Notes: generated by a model not told the origin, from the letters alone. DNA of 64,000 nucleotides from Terrabacter tumescens (GCF_014646815.1 NZ_BMNZ01000003.1:434001-498000), one strand, 5' to 3'; positions 1 through 9,472 are shown, counted from the first letter of the stretch. Translations and numbers: made by a program.

Positions 1-706
1 ACAGACCGTTGGCGATGCCGTTGCCGACGATCACCTGCTGCCACAGCGGCTGGGTGTCGAAGTCGGGGTGGTCCGGCTCCGAGCCGATGGCCGTGGGGTA
101 GCACAGCACCTCGGCGCCGCCGAGGGAGTAGAGCCGCGCGACCTCGGGGAACCACTCGTCCCAGCAGGTCGGCAGACCGAGCCGCAGCGAGGGGTCCTCG
201 AGGGCCACCACGGGGTACGCGTCGTCGGCCGGACCGGGACGGAAGTACTTGTCCTCGTAGTAGCCGGCCGTGACCGGGATGTGGGTCTTGCGGGTGCGGG
301 CCACGACCTCGCCGGACGGCGCCACGACGACGGCGGTGTTGAAGCCGAGGCCGTCGCCCTGCTCAGCACGCTCGTAGAGCGAGGCGTGCACGTGGACCCC
401 GAAGTCGCGGGCGGCGGCGCGCGCGAAGGTGACCGTCGGGCCGGACTCGAGGTCCTCCGCCGTCGCCGACGGGGTGCCCTCGGGGAGGGTGTCGGCCGGG
501 TAGCGCGAGAGCGTCAGCTCGGGCAGGAACACGATCGCGGCCCCCGCCTCGGCCGCGGTGCGGATGCCGTCCCGGAGCGTCTCGACGAGCTCAGCGGGGT
601 CGTCGACCCATTCGTGCTGGACGAGCGCGACGCGCACGGGTGGCGCCTGCGGCTGGTCGACGCGTGCGAGGGACTCTGGGACGCCATTGGCCTGGATGAG
701 CTTCAC
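1..706 (-). CDS. Nitrilase-superfamily amidase, N-carbamoylputrescine amidase-like (3' end cut by window edge)
   Basis: This is a carbon-nitrogen hydrolase, probably cytoplasmic, that would hydrolyse a C-N bond in a small amide or carbamoyl compound. The reverse-strand translation shows the full catalytic triad: Glu63 in FLPEL, Lys140 in TRKTHIP and Cys181 in PTCWDEWFPE. The CWDEWFPE block and the following GAEVLCYPTAIGSEP resemble N-carbamoylputrescine amidases (AguB), but substrate cannot be settled from motifs. About 235 residues are visible and the C-terminal 50-60 of a typical 290 lie outside the window. The GTG at 706 is chosen because a CATACT hexamer sits exactly 7 nt upstream, as in a leaderless promoter. 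A GTG at 637 (MRVALVQ) matches the family N-terminus better and is a real alternative. Confidence 0.88.
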   Translation of the reverse strand, partial: MKLIQANGVPESLARVDQPQAPPVRVALVQHEWVDDPAELVETLRDGIRTAAEAGAAIVFLPELTLSRYPADTLPEGTPSATAEDLESGPTVTFARAAARDFGVHVHASLYERAEQGDGLGFNTAVVVAPSGEVVARTRKTHIPVTAGYYEDKYFRPGPADDAYPVVALEDPSLRLGLPTCWDEWFPEVARLYSLGGAEVLCYPTAIGSEPDHPDFDTQPLWQQVIVGNGIANGL

Positions 707-839
707 AGCGTGCAGTATGCACCCACGGGAGCTCACGGCCCTGGCGGGCCTGCGCCCCCGTGAACCCCCGAAAACCACCCGGGGCCGCGGCTCCGTGGAC
801 CGTGGAACCGCGGCCGACCGAGGGTGGGTCTGGGCCGAC

Positions 840-1607
840 TCAGTAGGCGGAGAGCTCGCTGACGAGCCAGCGGTCGCCGACCTTGCGCATGGTCGCGATC
901 ACCCGGTTCTGGTCGATGGCCGGGGCCTGCTGGGCCTTCGTCGTCGTGGCCTGGTTGACGAACGCCATGACCCGCACCGTGGTCCCCTCGCCGCCGTCGC
1001 CGGTGGCGTCCATGACGCCGGCGTCGTAGACCTTCGCCTGGACGGTTGCGTCGTTCTTGACGGCCATGGGCTTGATGTCCGTGGCCGCGACCTTGGTGAA
1101 CTGGTCCCGGAAGGGGGAGGTCAGCTGCGGGGTCACCTCATCGACGTGCTTGTCGAAGGACGCACCGCTGTAGCTGAGAAGGCTCTCGAGCGTCGTCCGC
1201 GCCGAGCCGACGGCCGCGGTGCGGTCACCGTCGCCCACGTTCGGGCGCAGGGCGTAGACGAGGGAGCCGACGAGCGCCGCGAGCGCCAGGGTGGCCGCGA
1301 TGGCGGAGACCCACAGGCCCGCCGACGTGCGTGGCGCCTTCTCCTCCGACGTGGCTGACGGGGCTGACGGGGCTGACGGGGCTGACGGGGCTGACGTGCG
1401 GGCGCTGTCGTCGAGATCGCGGTCGACGGCGAGCGCGTCCACGACGGCCTCGTCGACGTCGTCACGCTCCCCCGCGGTCGGATGCTCGACGACCATGGTC
1501 GAGGAGGGCCCGCCCGTGGCGGGGGTGCGGCGACGGGCGCCTGCCACGCGCTTGTTGCGGCCCCCGGCCGGGGCGGCGGGGCGGCGGGGATCAGCTGACG
1601 AAGTCAA
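840..1607 (-). CDS. Mce-associated membrane protein (second of two)
   Basis: This 255-residue protein ends the mce operon. It has a long low-complexity cytoplasmic N-terminus, one membrane helix at about residues 98-120, and an extracytoplasmic C-terminal domain ending in KVGDRWLVSELSAY, which is the usual pattern of actinobacterial Mce-associated (Mas) proteins. Residues 72-85 are a Ser-Ala-Pro repeat encoded by a 9-bp tandem repeat near 1361-1393. The TTG start at 1607 is preceded by GGAAGGTGAG at good spacing and overlaps the stop of the preceding gene by 17 nt. Mas proteins are thought to stabilise Mce complexes; the specific partner is inferred from operon position only. Confidence 0.85.
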   Translation of the reverse strand: MTSSADPRRPAAPAGGRNKRVAGARRRTPATGGPSSTMVVEHPTAGERDDVDEAVVDALAVDRDLDDSARTSAPSAPSAPSAPSATSEEKAPRTSAGLWVSAIAATLALAALVGSLVYALRPNVGDGDRTAAVGSARTTLESLLSYSGASFDKHVDEVTPQLTSPFRDQFTKVAATDIKPMAVKNDATVQAKVYDAGVMDATGDGGEGTTVRVMAFVNQATTTKAQQAPAIDQNRVIATMRKVGDRWLVSELSAY

Positions 1608-2244
1608 GGGTGCTCACCTTCCAGGCGTCGCCGACCTTCACGAGGTCGAGCCGGAGCCGGTACGTCTTCTTCTCCGCCGTGGGGGTGGAGGCGTTGGAGG
1701 TCGGGGCCACGACCCCGACGATGACCTTGGCGGAGTCGTCGTCGCTCGAGACGAGCGAGGCCTCGGCGCGCTCGACCGTCGAGACGGTCTTGTTGGCGGT
1801 GACGACGGGCTTCAGCTGCGCCAGCGTCGAGGCGTACTCCTTCTGGAACGCGCCGGTGGACTCGGCGAGCACGCGCTTGGTGTCGGCGTCGAAGGTCGCG
1901 GCGTTCATCGTCACGAAGTTGACGGCGATCTGCTTGCCGGCGGCCAGGGCCGCGGCGCCGTTGTCGACCTCGCGCTGCTGCTGCCACGCCGTCCGGCCGA
2001 GGGTGGCCGCGACGGCGACCGCGGCGAGCAGGAGCACCGCGGTGACGGCCCACAGCAGGCGCGGGGTGGGACGCCACGTGCGGACACCCTTGAGGCCCGC
2101 ACGTGGCGCATCGCGGGGACCGGACCCCTCCACGGCATCGGCGGCGTCCACACCGGGGGAGTCGGCGTGGGGGTCCTGGTGTGCGGAGGGCTCGGGCGAC
2201 CGCGAGGGCCGCTCTGCCTCCGAGCGGGTGGTGACCATCGTCAT
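1591..2244 (-). CDS. Mce-associated membrane protein (first of two)
   Basis: This 217-residue protein has the same architecture as its downstream neighbour: a charged, Pro-rich N-terminus, one membrane helix at about residues 62-84, and a periplasm-facing domain ending in KVGDAWKVSTLDFVS. The matching C-terminal pattern (K-V-G-D-x-W) in both proteins suggests they are paralogues. The ATG at 2244 is preferred because GGAAGGAAA lies 7 nt upstream; a GTG at 2265 would add seven residues and start just 3 nt after mceF. The protein probably assists assembly or stability of the Mce lipid-transfer machine. Confidence 0.85.
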   Translation of the reverse strand: MTMVTTRSEAERPSRSPEPSAHQDPHADSPGVDAADAVEGSGPRDAPRAGLKGVRTWRPTPRLLWAVTAVLLLAAVAVAATLGRTAWQQQREVDNGAAALAAGKQIAVNFVTMNAATFDADTKRVLAESTGAFQKEYASTLAQLKPVVTANKTVSTVERAEASLVSSDDDSAKVIVGVVAPTSNASTPTAEKKTYRLRLDLVKVGDAWKVSTLDFVS

Positions 2245-2268
2245 CGAGGGGTTTCCTTCCGTCACCGG

Positions 2269-3564
2269 CTAGCGGAGCGCCTCCTGCATCATCCAGAGCC
2301 AGCTCGTGCCGTTGTCGGTCCGTGCGTCACCGGTCGGAGCGACCGGCGACTGTACGGACAACGACGAGGGGCTGCCCGAGGTCACGGCCCGGTTGCCGAG
2401 AGCCACGGGGGTCGCTCCGAAGGCCATCGGGTAGCTCTGGCCGCTCTGGCCCCCGCGGGTCGGCTTGGGGGCGTTCTGCGCGCCCCGGACGTTGACCCCC
2501 GAGCCGCGCGAGGCGGCGCAGTGGGCGTCGAGGTTGACCGGGGGCAGGCCGCTGGTGCGGTGCGGGTCGATCTTGGTGGTGCCCTCGTAGCCGGCCTCGC
2601 AGGCCTTGGGGTCATCGACGTTGAGGACCAGACCGAAGTGGGCGGTGCCGTCTCCCGGCACCACCGAGAAGCCACCCGTGACGACGTCGGGGTAGGTGAC
2701 GAGCAGCTGCTCGATGCCGTCGAGGCGAGCCGTCGTCACGTTGCCGATGGTGATGAAGTTGGCGAGGAGCGCCGCCAGGCTCTGCTTGTTCTCGGAGATG
2801 AGGGCGTCGAGCTGCTCGACCGCGACCGAGCCCCGGTCCAGGACGACGCGCAGGTCGGGGTCTGCCTCGCGCAGCGCGCTGGCGACGTTCGCGAAGCCGG
2901 ACACGCTGGTGCGGATGTCGTCCCCGCTCTTGACCTGGGTGTCGAGCACGATCCGCCCGTCGTCGATGAGACGGGTGGTCTCCGGCAGCGCCTCGGAGGC
3001 GGCGGCGGTCAGGGAGTTGCCCGAGTCGATGAGCCGCTGCAGGTCGGAACCACCGCCCTTGAAGGCCTCGGCGAGCTCGTCCACGGAGGTCACGAGCGCG
3101 TCGCGAGGCACGGACGACACGGTGTCGTCGACGTGCTGCAGCAGCTGGTCGATGCGGAGCGGGAAGGCTGTGCGGGCTCGCGGGATGACGTCACCGGCTG
3201 CGAGGAACGGGGCGCGTGAGGTGCGCGGCTGGAGGTCGAGGTACTGCTCCCCCACCGCGGAGCGGTTCTCGACGACGGCCGAGGTGTCCTTCGGGATCTC
3301 GGTGCCGCGGTCGAGCCTCGCGTCGACGGCGACGCCGTTGCCGGACAGGCGCAGCGCCTCCACCTTGCCGACCGTCACCCCGCGGTAGGTCACCTCCGCG
3401 CCGACGAAGATGCCGCCGGACTGTGCGAGGTCCGCGGACACGACGTAGCTTCCGCCGGCGATCTTGTCGGTGAGGCCGACGTAGTTGGCCGACAGGATGG
3501 CCACGAGCGTGACGGACAGCAGGGCGAAGGCAGCGAGCTGGAGCCGGACGGTGCGGGTGATCAT
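2269..3564 (-). CDS. mceF: MCE-family protein, MceF-type
   Basis: This is the sixth MCE protein of the operon, 431 residues. It has an N-terminal membrane anchor (about 7-27), an MCE domain (about 38-112, with the typical GxxVTYRGVTVGKVEAL segment), a long helical region, and a Ser/Pro-rich C-terminus. MCE proteins form hetero-hexameric channels or tunnels across the envelope that move lipids or sterols; that role is known from mycobacterial and proteobacterial homologues. The ATG overlaps the mceE stop as ATGA, so translation is coupled. Only the linked ATPase and permease genes tie it to transport, and the lipid imported is not predictable. Confidence 0.93.
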   Translation of the reverse strand: MITRTVRLQLAAFALLSVTLVAILSANYVGLTDKIAGGSYVVSADLAQSGGIFVGAEVTYRGVTVGKVEALRLSGNGVAVDARLDRGTEIPKDTSAVVENRSAVGEQYLDLQPRTSRAPFLAAGDVIPRARTAFPLRIDQLLQHVDDTVSSVPRDALVTSVDELAEAFKGGGSDLQRLIDSGNSLTAAASEALPETTRLIDDGRIVLDTQVKSGDDIRTSVSGFANVASALREADPDLRVVLDRGSVAVEQLDALISENKQSLAALLANFITIGNVTTARLDGIEQLLVTYPDVVTGGFSVVPGDGTAHFGLVLNVDDPKACEAGYEGTTKIDPHRTSGLPPVNLDAHCAASRGSGVNVRGAQNAPKPTRGGQSGQSYPMAFGATPVALGNRAVTSGSPSSLSVQSPVAPTGDARTDNGTSWLWMMQEALR

Positions 3565-4835
3565 CGGGAGCCTCCCGTCGGGAAGAGCGTGGACCAGGAC
3601 ACCGCGTCGGCACCGTCGGCGCCCGAAGCACCGGGCCGGCTCGAGCCGAGCAGGCCGCCGGGCAGGGTCGTGGGCAGCGGCACGCCCGGCACCGAGGGCA
3701 GGCTGACGCTGGGGAGCGGGACGGACGGCACGGGCACCGACGGCAGCGGGACCGAGGGCAGCTGGACGCCGGGGATGCTCGGAAGCTTCGGGAGCTTCGC
3801 GACGCCCAGGTTCCCGGCGATCGTGTCGAGGTTGGTGTCGAGGGTCGCCCAGAGGTTGGTGAAGTCGCCCTTGATGGTGCTCTGGGCGTTGTTCGGGAAG
3901 GGATAGGTCAGGAGCAGCTGGTAGCTCTTCGGCAGGTCGTCGCCGGCCTTGTTGAGCTGGCGCAGGATCGGGCTGATCGCGCGGAGATTGGCCTCGAGGT
4001 CGGCACGCGACCCACGGATGACGCGGGTGCCGACCTCGCCGAGGTCGCGCAGGGCGGTGAGCATCGCCGTGAGCTGCCGGCGCTGGTCGGCGAGGATCTT
4101 CAGGCCCTTGGGCAGCTCGTCGAGGGCCGCGGCGATCTTGGCCTGGTTGCTCGCCAGGGTCGAGGAGAGCCGGTCGATGCTGTCGATGGCCCGGACGATC
4201 TCGCCCTTCTGGGCGTCCAGTCCCCCGACGAAGGTGTTGAGCTGTGTGACGAGGTCCTTGACGTCGCCGGTGCGCCCGCGGAGGGCGTTGTTGAGCTCGG
4301 CCTCGATCGTCTTCAGCTGTGCGACGCCGCCGCCGTTGAGCAGCAGGGACATCGCGCCGAGGACCTCTTCCACCTCGGGGTTACGGCTCGTGCGCGAGAG
4401 CGGGATGCGGTCGCCCTGCCCGAGCCGACCCTGGGCAGGCGCGTCGGTCGGGGGCGCCAGGGCGACGTACTTCTCGCCGAGCAGCGAGGTCTGCTTGAGC
4501 TCGGCGGTGGCGTTGTCGGGCAGGACCACGTTGCCGGGGATGCGCAACCGCACCGTCGCGGTCCAGCCCGTCACCTGGATGTCCTCGACCTGGCCGACGG
4601 TGACCTGGTTGACCTTCACCGACGACTGGGGCACGAGGTCGAGCACGTCGGCGAACTCGGCGGTCACGGTGTACGAGTCGTCACCGGTGCCGGCACCACC
4701 GGGCAGCGGCAGGTCGTACGCACTGCACCCCGAGACCCCTACGAAGGTCACAAGGCTGAGCGCGACTGCCACCACGCGGGTCTTCCTTGGGGGGGTCACG
4801 GGGGGCGTGGCCCCCCGTGGGTCGGCATACGTCAT
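3561..4835 (-). CDS. mceE: MCE-family lipoprotein, MceE-type
   Basis: This 424-residue protein is the lipoprotein subunit of the Mce complex. A signal peptide ends in a lipobox, VGVSGC, with the lipidated Cys at residue 37. The MCE domain spans about 50-125 (VKVNQVTVGQVEDI). A coiled region follows, then a striking C-terminal stretch of degenerate PSVP repeats at roughly 350-395. MceE is the canonical lipoprotein position in mce operons. The ATG at 4835 has GGAGG at ideal spacing and overlaps the previous stop as ATGA. An in-frame extension upstream to 5033 is open but has no signal-like sequence and is rejected. Confidence 0.94.
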   Translation of the reverse strand: MTYADPRGATPPVTPPRKTRVVAVALSLVTFVGVSGCSAYDLPLPGGAGTGDDSYTVTAEFADVLDLVPQSSVKVNQVTVGQVEDIQVTGWTATVRLRIPGNVVLPDNATAELKQTSLLGEKYVALAPPTDAPAQGRLGQGDRIPLSRTSRNPEVEEVLGAMSLLLNGGGVAQLKTIEAELNNALRGRTGDVKDLVTQLNTFVGGLDAQKGEIVRAIDSIDRLSSTLASNQAKIAAALDELPKGLKILADQRRQLTAMLTALRDLGEVGTRVIRGSRADLEANLRAISPILRQLNKAGDDLPKSYQLLLTYPFPNNAQSTIKGDFTNLWATLDTNLDTIAGNLGVAKLPKLPSIPGVQLPSVPLPSVPVPSVPLPSVSLPSVPGVPLPTTLPGGLLGSSRPGASGADGADAVSWSTLFPTGGSR

Positions 4836-6049
4836 CGGGATCCTCCGAGCAGTCCACCGAGCGTGGGGTCGGCGCCGCGCAGGTCCACGAGGCCGCTCGG
4901 CTGCGGGGTGCCTTGCAGCGCAGCGCCGTTCGGCAGCGACGGCAGGGTGGGCAGCTTGAGCAGCAGCGCCTTCTTGAGCGCGTCGCACAGCTTGGTGTTC
5001 CCGGTCCGGGTGGGGCCGGTCAGGATCGAGCACATGAGCAGCAACGGGTCGTCGAGCCCCTTGGCGTTGTTGCGCGTGTCCAGCGTGCCGGTCTGGGGGT
5101 GGTACGCGTTCTGGAGGTTCGACAGGGCCACCGGCGCGTTCTCGAGGACCTGGGCGAGCGCCTGGCGGTTCTTGGCGATCGTCCCGGTGACGGCCACGGC
5201 GCGGTCGAGGTCGCTCTTGAGCAGGGCGCGGTTGTCGGACACGAAGCCGGACACCTCGTCGACGGCGACACCGAGGCTCTCGAGCGTCGCCTTGAGGTTC
5301 TCGCGCTCCTCGCTCAGCTGCGTGGCGACGGTCGCGAGGTCGGAGTTGAGCCGGCGCACCTGGCCGTTGTTGGTCGCGAGCATCGAGGTGAAGGACTGGA
5401 GGTTCTTCACCGTGCCGAAGAGGTCGTCGCGGCTGCCCGACAGGGTCGACAGGGCGGTCGACAGGTCGTGCACCGTGCCGTTGATCTTGTCGCCGTTGCC
5501 GTCGAGGTTGGCCGCGGAGGTGCGCAGCAGATCGTTGAGGGCACCGTCCTTGTTGGCGCCGTCAGGGCCGAGGGCGACCATGAGGTCGTCGAGGCTCTGC
5601 GACACGCGGTCGAGCTCGACGGGAACCGCCGTGCGCGACATGGGGATTCGCGTCCCGACCGCGAGTGCGGGGCCGGCCTTGTAGACGGGCAGCAGCTGGA
5701 CGTAACGGTCCGAGACGAGGGACGGCGCGACGATGGCAGCCTGCGCCGAGGCCGGCACGCGGTACTTGTCGTCGTAGCTGAAGGTGACGTGCACGTGGTC
5801 GCCCTCGGGGGTCACGCTGTCGACCTGACCGACCTTGACGCCGAGGATGCGGACGTCGGAACCGGGGTAGAGCCCGACGGCGCGCGTGAAGTCGGCGCTC
5901 ACCGACGTCTGGGCCTGCCGCGGCCAGAACACGATGCCGGCGGCGACGAGCGCGACGACGACGAGGGTTGTGACGAGCTTGCCGAGGACGGTCACGGGGG
6001 CGTGCAGCCGGCCGAACGGCATACGGCCTGAGCTCTCGCGGGCAGGCAT
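4832..6049 (-). CDS. mceD: MCE-family protein, MceD-type
   Basis: This 405-residue Mce subunit has an N-terminal membrane helix (about 18-42), an MCE domain (VGLYPGSDVRILGVKVGQVDSV) and a long helical tail with two Cys residues near the C-terminus (CSILTGP and KLCDALKK). The ATG at 6049 overlaps the mceC stop as TGATG and is preceded by GGAGGTGG, so this start is well supported. It would form part of the same hetero-oligomeric lipid channel as its neighbours. Substrate unknown. Confidence 0.93.
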   Translation of the reverse strand: MPARESSGRMPFGRLHAPVTVLGKLVTTLVVVALVAAGIVFWPRQAQTSVSADFTRAVGLYPGSDVRILGVKVGQVDSVTPEGDHVHVTFSYDDKYRVPASAQAAIVAPSLVSDRYVQLLPVYKAGPALAVGTRIPMSRTAVPVELDRVSQSLDDLMVALGPDGANKDGALNDLLRTSAANLDGNGDKINGTVHDLSTALSTLSGSRDDLFGTVKNLQSFTSMLATNNGQVRRLNSDLATVATQLSEERENLKATLESLGVAVDEVSGFVSDNRALLKSDLDRAVAVTGTIAKNRQALAQVLENAPVALSNLQNAYHPQTGTLDTRNNAKGLDDPLLLMCSILTGPTRTGNTKLCDALKKALLLKLPTLPSLPNGAALQGTPQPSGLVDLRGADPTLGGLLGGSR

Positions 6050-7080
6050 CAGCGACCACCTCCGGAGGTGCCGGGAAGGAGCAGGTCGGGCAGCTTGGTG
6101 CCCGGGAGGGCGAGACCGGGGGTGCCCACGGGGACGACCAAGTTGGAGACCCACGTGTCGAACCAGCGCCCGGTGCCGAGGGTGTTGGCGTAGACCCGCG
6201 TGAACGGGCCCATGGCCTGGATCGTCTTCTCGAGGTCCGCGTCGTGCTTCTGCAGCAGCGCCAGCGTCTTGTCGAGCTCGGCGAGCGCCGGCTTCAGCTG
6301 CGCCCGGTTGTCACGGGCGAGGCCGGTCAGCTGCTTTGACAGCGCCGAGGTGTTGCGGAACAGCGTGCGGATGTCGTCGCGGCGCTTGACGAGCTCGACC
6401 ATGAGCAGGTCGGCGTCCTTGATGAGGGTGCTCACCTGCTCGTTGCGGCTGCGCACGAGTCCGCTGACGCTGTTGGCGCGCTTGAGCAGCGAGCCCAGCT
6501 CGGCGTCGCGGCTGGCCACCGTGCGCGAGAGGCGGGAGAGGCCGTCGAGCGTGGCCCTGACGTACTGCGGGCTGTCCTTGAACTCGGTCGCGATGACGCT
6601 GAGGGACTTGGCGAGCTGGTCGGTGTCGATGCGCTCGGTCGTCGTCGTGAGGTCCTGGAAGGCGTTGATGACGTCGTAGGAGCTGACCGTGCGCGTGACG
6701 GGGATCTGCGCACCGGCCTCGAGCTGGCCCTGGCCCTTGGGGTCGAGGGCGACGTACTTCTCGCCGAGGATCGTCTTCATCCGGACCGAGGCACCGGTCT
6801 GGGGCCCGAAGCTCGCGTCCTCGGTGATGGTGAAGTCGACGCGGACGTGGCCCTCCTCGAGGTCGACCCCGGTCACCTTGCCGACCTTGACGCCCGCGAT
6901 GCGCACGTCGTCGTCGGGCTTGATGCCACCGGCCTCGGAGAAGGCGGCGCTGTAGTCCGTGCCCCCGCCGATGACCGGCAGGTTCGAGGCGTTGAACGCC
7001 AGGTAGAGCACCACGGCGATGACGAGCAGGCCGATCGCACCGATCGGGACCGGGTTGCGCTCTCGGAAGGGGATGCTCAC
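6049..7080 (-). CDS. mceC: MCE-family protein, MceC-type
   Basis: This 343-residue Mce subunit has a short cytoplasmic head, one membrane helix (about 12-30), and an MCE domain with IKPDDDVRIAGVKVGKVTGV. Helical repeats follow, and the C-terminus is Pro/Gly-rich. The GTG start at 7080 overlaps the mceB stop as GTGA, a typical coupled start in this operon. It is expected to sit in the cytoplasmic membrane with its bulk outside and to oligomerise with the other five MCE proteins. Confidence 0.93.
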   Translation of the reverse strand: MSIPFRERNPVPIGAIGLLVIAVVLYLAFNASNLPVIGGGTDYSAAFSEAGGIKPDDDVRIAGVKVGKVTGVDLEEGHVRVDFTITEDASFGPQTGASVRMKTILGEKYVALDPKGQGQLEAGAQIPVTRTVSSYDVINAFQDLTTTTERIDTDQLAKSLSVIATEFKDSPQYVRATLDGLSRLSRTVASRDAELGSLLKRANSVSGLVRSRNEQVSTLIKDADLLMVELVKRRDDIRTLFRNTSALSKQLTGLARDNRAQLKPALAELDKTLALLQKHDADLEKTIQAMGPFTRVYANTLGTGRWFDTWVSNLVVPVGTPGLALPGTKLPDLLLPGTSGGGR

Positions 7081-8108
7081 GACTGGCACCTCGCAGACGA
7101 CACGTCGTAGGTGGGGGTCACACCGGGCAGGAGCGGGCTCAACGCGTCGAACTTGCAGAGGTAGAAGTTGAACCACGAGCCGTACGTCGCGGTGCGCGTC
7201 AGGGTGGTGATCCGGTTCGGAGCGCCCGTGATGAAGTCCTCGAACTCCTTGACGTTGGCCGGCTTGTTGAGGGTCGTCGCGAGGGTGCGCAGCTGGGCGA
7301 CGTCGTCCTTGATGAGCGGGCGCGTGGAGACGAGCAGGTCAGCCGTCTCGGCGGACAGCGTGTTGATGCCGGACAGGGAGCGACCGATCGTCTCGCGGTC
7401 GGCGGCGAGGCCGCTGGTGAAGCGCTGCAGCTGGTCGATGAGCGAGAGCAGCTGCTGGTCGTGCGCGTCGACGGTGCCGAGCACGGTGTTGAGGTTGTCG
7501 ACGGTGCGACCGATCACGGCGTCGCGGTCGGCGATCGCGGAGGTCAGGCTGGCCGTCTTGGCGAGGAGCGTGTTCACGTCGCCGCCCTCCCCCTGCAGGG
7601 TCTGGATGAGCAGGCCCGACAGCTCGTTGACATCGCTCGGCGACAGCGCGGCGAAGAGCGGCTTGAAACCGTTGAAGAGCACCGTGAGGTCGAGCGCCGG
7701 GTGGGTGCGCGACAGCGGGATGGTCGAGCCGTCGGCGAGGGGCGCGGGGGCTCCGGCGCCCTGGGTCAGGGCGAGGTAGCGCTGGCCGACGAGGTTGCGG
7801 TACTTGACCGTCACCTCGGTACCCTGGGTGAGGACGGAGCTCTTGAGGACCGAGAAGTCGATCTGGGCCGTCGCGCCGTCGGACGTCGACCCCGGGGCGA
7901 CGCGCACGTCGGTGACCTCGCCGACCCGCACGCCGGCGATGCGGACGTCCTGGCCGGGGATGACGCCCGTCGCGTCGCTGACGTCGGCCGTGTAGGTCGC
8001 CTTGGACCCGAGCTGGATGTTGGCGATGGTCAGCGCGAGGATGCTCGTCGCGAAGAGCGTGACCGCCGCGAAGGCGATGAGCTTGATGAGTGAGCCCTTG
8101 ACCTTCAT
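7077..8108 (-). CDS. mceB: MCE-family protein, MceB-type
   Basis: This 343-residue Mce subunit begins with a basic MKVKGSLIK head followed by a membrane helix to about residue 30. An MCE domain with VIPGQDVRIAGVRVGEVTDV comes next, followed by a long helical domain. The ATG at 8108 overlaps the mceA stop as ATGA. Length and order (second MCE gene) fit MceB. It works with the YrbE permeases and the ATPase upstream in lipid uptake. Confidence 0.93.
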   Translation of the reverse strand: MKVKGSLIKLIAFAAVTLFATSILALTIANIQLGSKATYTADVSDATGVIPGQDVRIAGVRVGEVTDVRVAPGSTSDGATAQIDFSVLKSSVLTQGTEVTVKYRNLVGQRYLALTQGAGAPAPLADGSTIPLSRTHPALDLTVLFNGFKPLFAALSPSDVNELSGLLIQTLQGEGGDVNTLLAKTASLTSAIADRDAVIGRTVDNLNTVLGTVDAHDQQLLSLIDQLQRFTSGLAADRETIGRSLSGINTLSAETADLLVSTRPLIKDDVAQLRTLATTLNKPANVKEFEDFITGAPNRITTLTRTATYGSWFNFYLCKFDALSPLLPGVTPTYDVSSARCQS

Positions 8109-9472
8109 CGGGTGCTCACCACCGTGCCGCGCATCATGGGTCCGGCGAGCAGGGTCTGGATGCCGCTCGAGCCGTCGTCCGCGAGCTGCCCGTTGCGGGC
8201 GAGGAGCGCTCCGACGACGCGCTGCTCCTCGGCGGTGCCGGCGCTGCCGGAGTCCGCCGCGGAGGTGTTGCCGAGGAGCGCCTGGGGCAGGGCGGAGAAG
8301 GGCTGCGCGTTGCTGGCCGGCTGGGTGCCGTCGTCGAAGTGGTTGCCCTTGAAGGGGTTTGCCTGCGAACCGTTCGGTGTCGGCAGCCCGTAGCAGTGGG
8401 GTCCGCGCTTGTCGTCCCAGCGCGGCTCCTCGCCGGGGCGGTAGGGCTGCCGGGGAGGCACGACCTCGAGGGTGATGTGGAAGGTGCCACCGGAGAAGGC
8501 CGCGTTGGCGCGCGGGAGCCAGTTGACGAGGCCCGAGGCGACGCACGGGTAGATGGGTGAGTACTCCGCGAGCAGCTGCAGGGTGGGCTTGCTGACCTGC
8601 CCGACCTGGATGATGCGCTGCTCGTTGTCGCGCAGGAAGCCGGCGGCCTCGTTGGCGAAGCCCGCCGTGCCGACGAGGAAGGCCGCGAGCTGCTGGTCCT
8701 TCTCGACGATGGTCTTGTTAGTGACGCGCAGGGACTCGGTGAGCCGGAAGAAGTCGGGGGCGACACCGGCGTAGAGGTCGGCCGTGTCGGCGAGGAGGGA
8801 GATGTCGCGCTGGATCGTCGGCATGCTCGGGTTGAGAGCCTTGAGGTAGCGGTCGACGAGCACGAGGTTGCGGCCGATCTGGTCGCCCCTGCCGTCGAGG
8901 GTGGTCGACAGCGCGTTGAGCGTCGTGGCCAGCTTGGCCGGCTGGACGGTGCGCAGCAGCGGGTAGAGGTTGTCGAGGACCGTCTCGAGCTCGATCGAGA
9001 CCTTGCTGCGGTCCTGCGGGATGACGTCGCCGGCCCGGATCGGCCGGGCCGGGGTGGCCGCCGTCACGAGGTCGACGTAGCGCTCCCCGAAGAGGGTCTT
9101 GGGCAGCAGCCGCGCGCTGACGTTGGACGGGATCCGGGCGACCTCGTCGGGCTGCAGGGCCAGCTCGAGCCGGGCGCCGGTCGGGGTGGCGTCGATGCGG
9201 CGCACCTCGCCGACGAGCAGGCCCCGCAGCTTGACGTCGGAGCTCTCCTGGAGCTGGCTGCCGAGGCGGTCCGTCTCGAGGGTCACGAGGACGACGGGCG
9301 TGAAGCGCTTCTGGAACGACGCGATGGCGAGGCCCACGAGCAGGGCCAGCACGAGCAGGAAGACGAGGCCGTATGCCTTCTGTCCCAAGCGCTTGCGCGT
9401 GTGCTGAGTGAGCGGCCCGGGCGTCGACTGGGTCGTGACGTCCGTGACGGCGTCGGTGGGCGGGGCGGTCAT
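8105..9472 (-). CDS. mceA: MCE-family protein, MceA-type
   Basis: This is the first and longest of the MCE genes in transcription order after the permeases, 455 residues. It has a Thr/Pro-rich cytoplasmic N-terminus, a membrane helix (about 34-52), an MCE domain (SSDVKLRGLLVGEVRRI), then the extended helical domain. A Cys-containing segment (YPCVASGL and GPHCYGLPTPNG) follows, of the sort common in actinobacterial MceA proteins. The ATG overlaps the upstream permease stop as ATGA. It is a structural subunit of the envelope lipid-transfer channel. Confidence 0.93.
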   Translation of the reverse strand: MTAPPTDAVTDVTTQSTPGPLTQHTRKRLGQKAYGLVFLLVLALLVGLAIASFQKRFTPVVLVTLETDRLGSQLQESSDVKLRGLLVGEVRRIDATPTGARLELALQPDEVARIPSNVSARLLPKTLFGERYVDLVTAATPARPIRAGDVIPQDRSKVSIELETVLDNLYPLLRTVQPAKLATTLNALSTTLDGRGDQIGRNLVLVDRYLKALNPSMPTIQRDISLLADTADLYAGVAPDFFRLTESLRVTNKTIVEKDQQLAAFLVGTAGFANEAAGFLRDNEQRIIQVGQVSKPTLQLLAEYSPIYPCVASGLVNWLPRANAAFSGGTFHITLEVVPPRQPYRPGEEPRWDDKRGPHCYGLPTPNGSQANPFKGNHFDDGTQPASNAQPFSALPQALLGNTSAADSGSAGTAEEQRVVGALLARNGQLADDGSSGIQTLLAGPMMRGTVVSTR

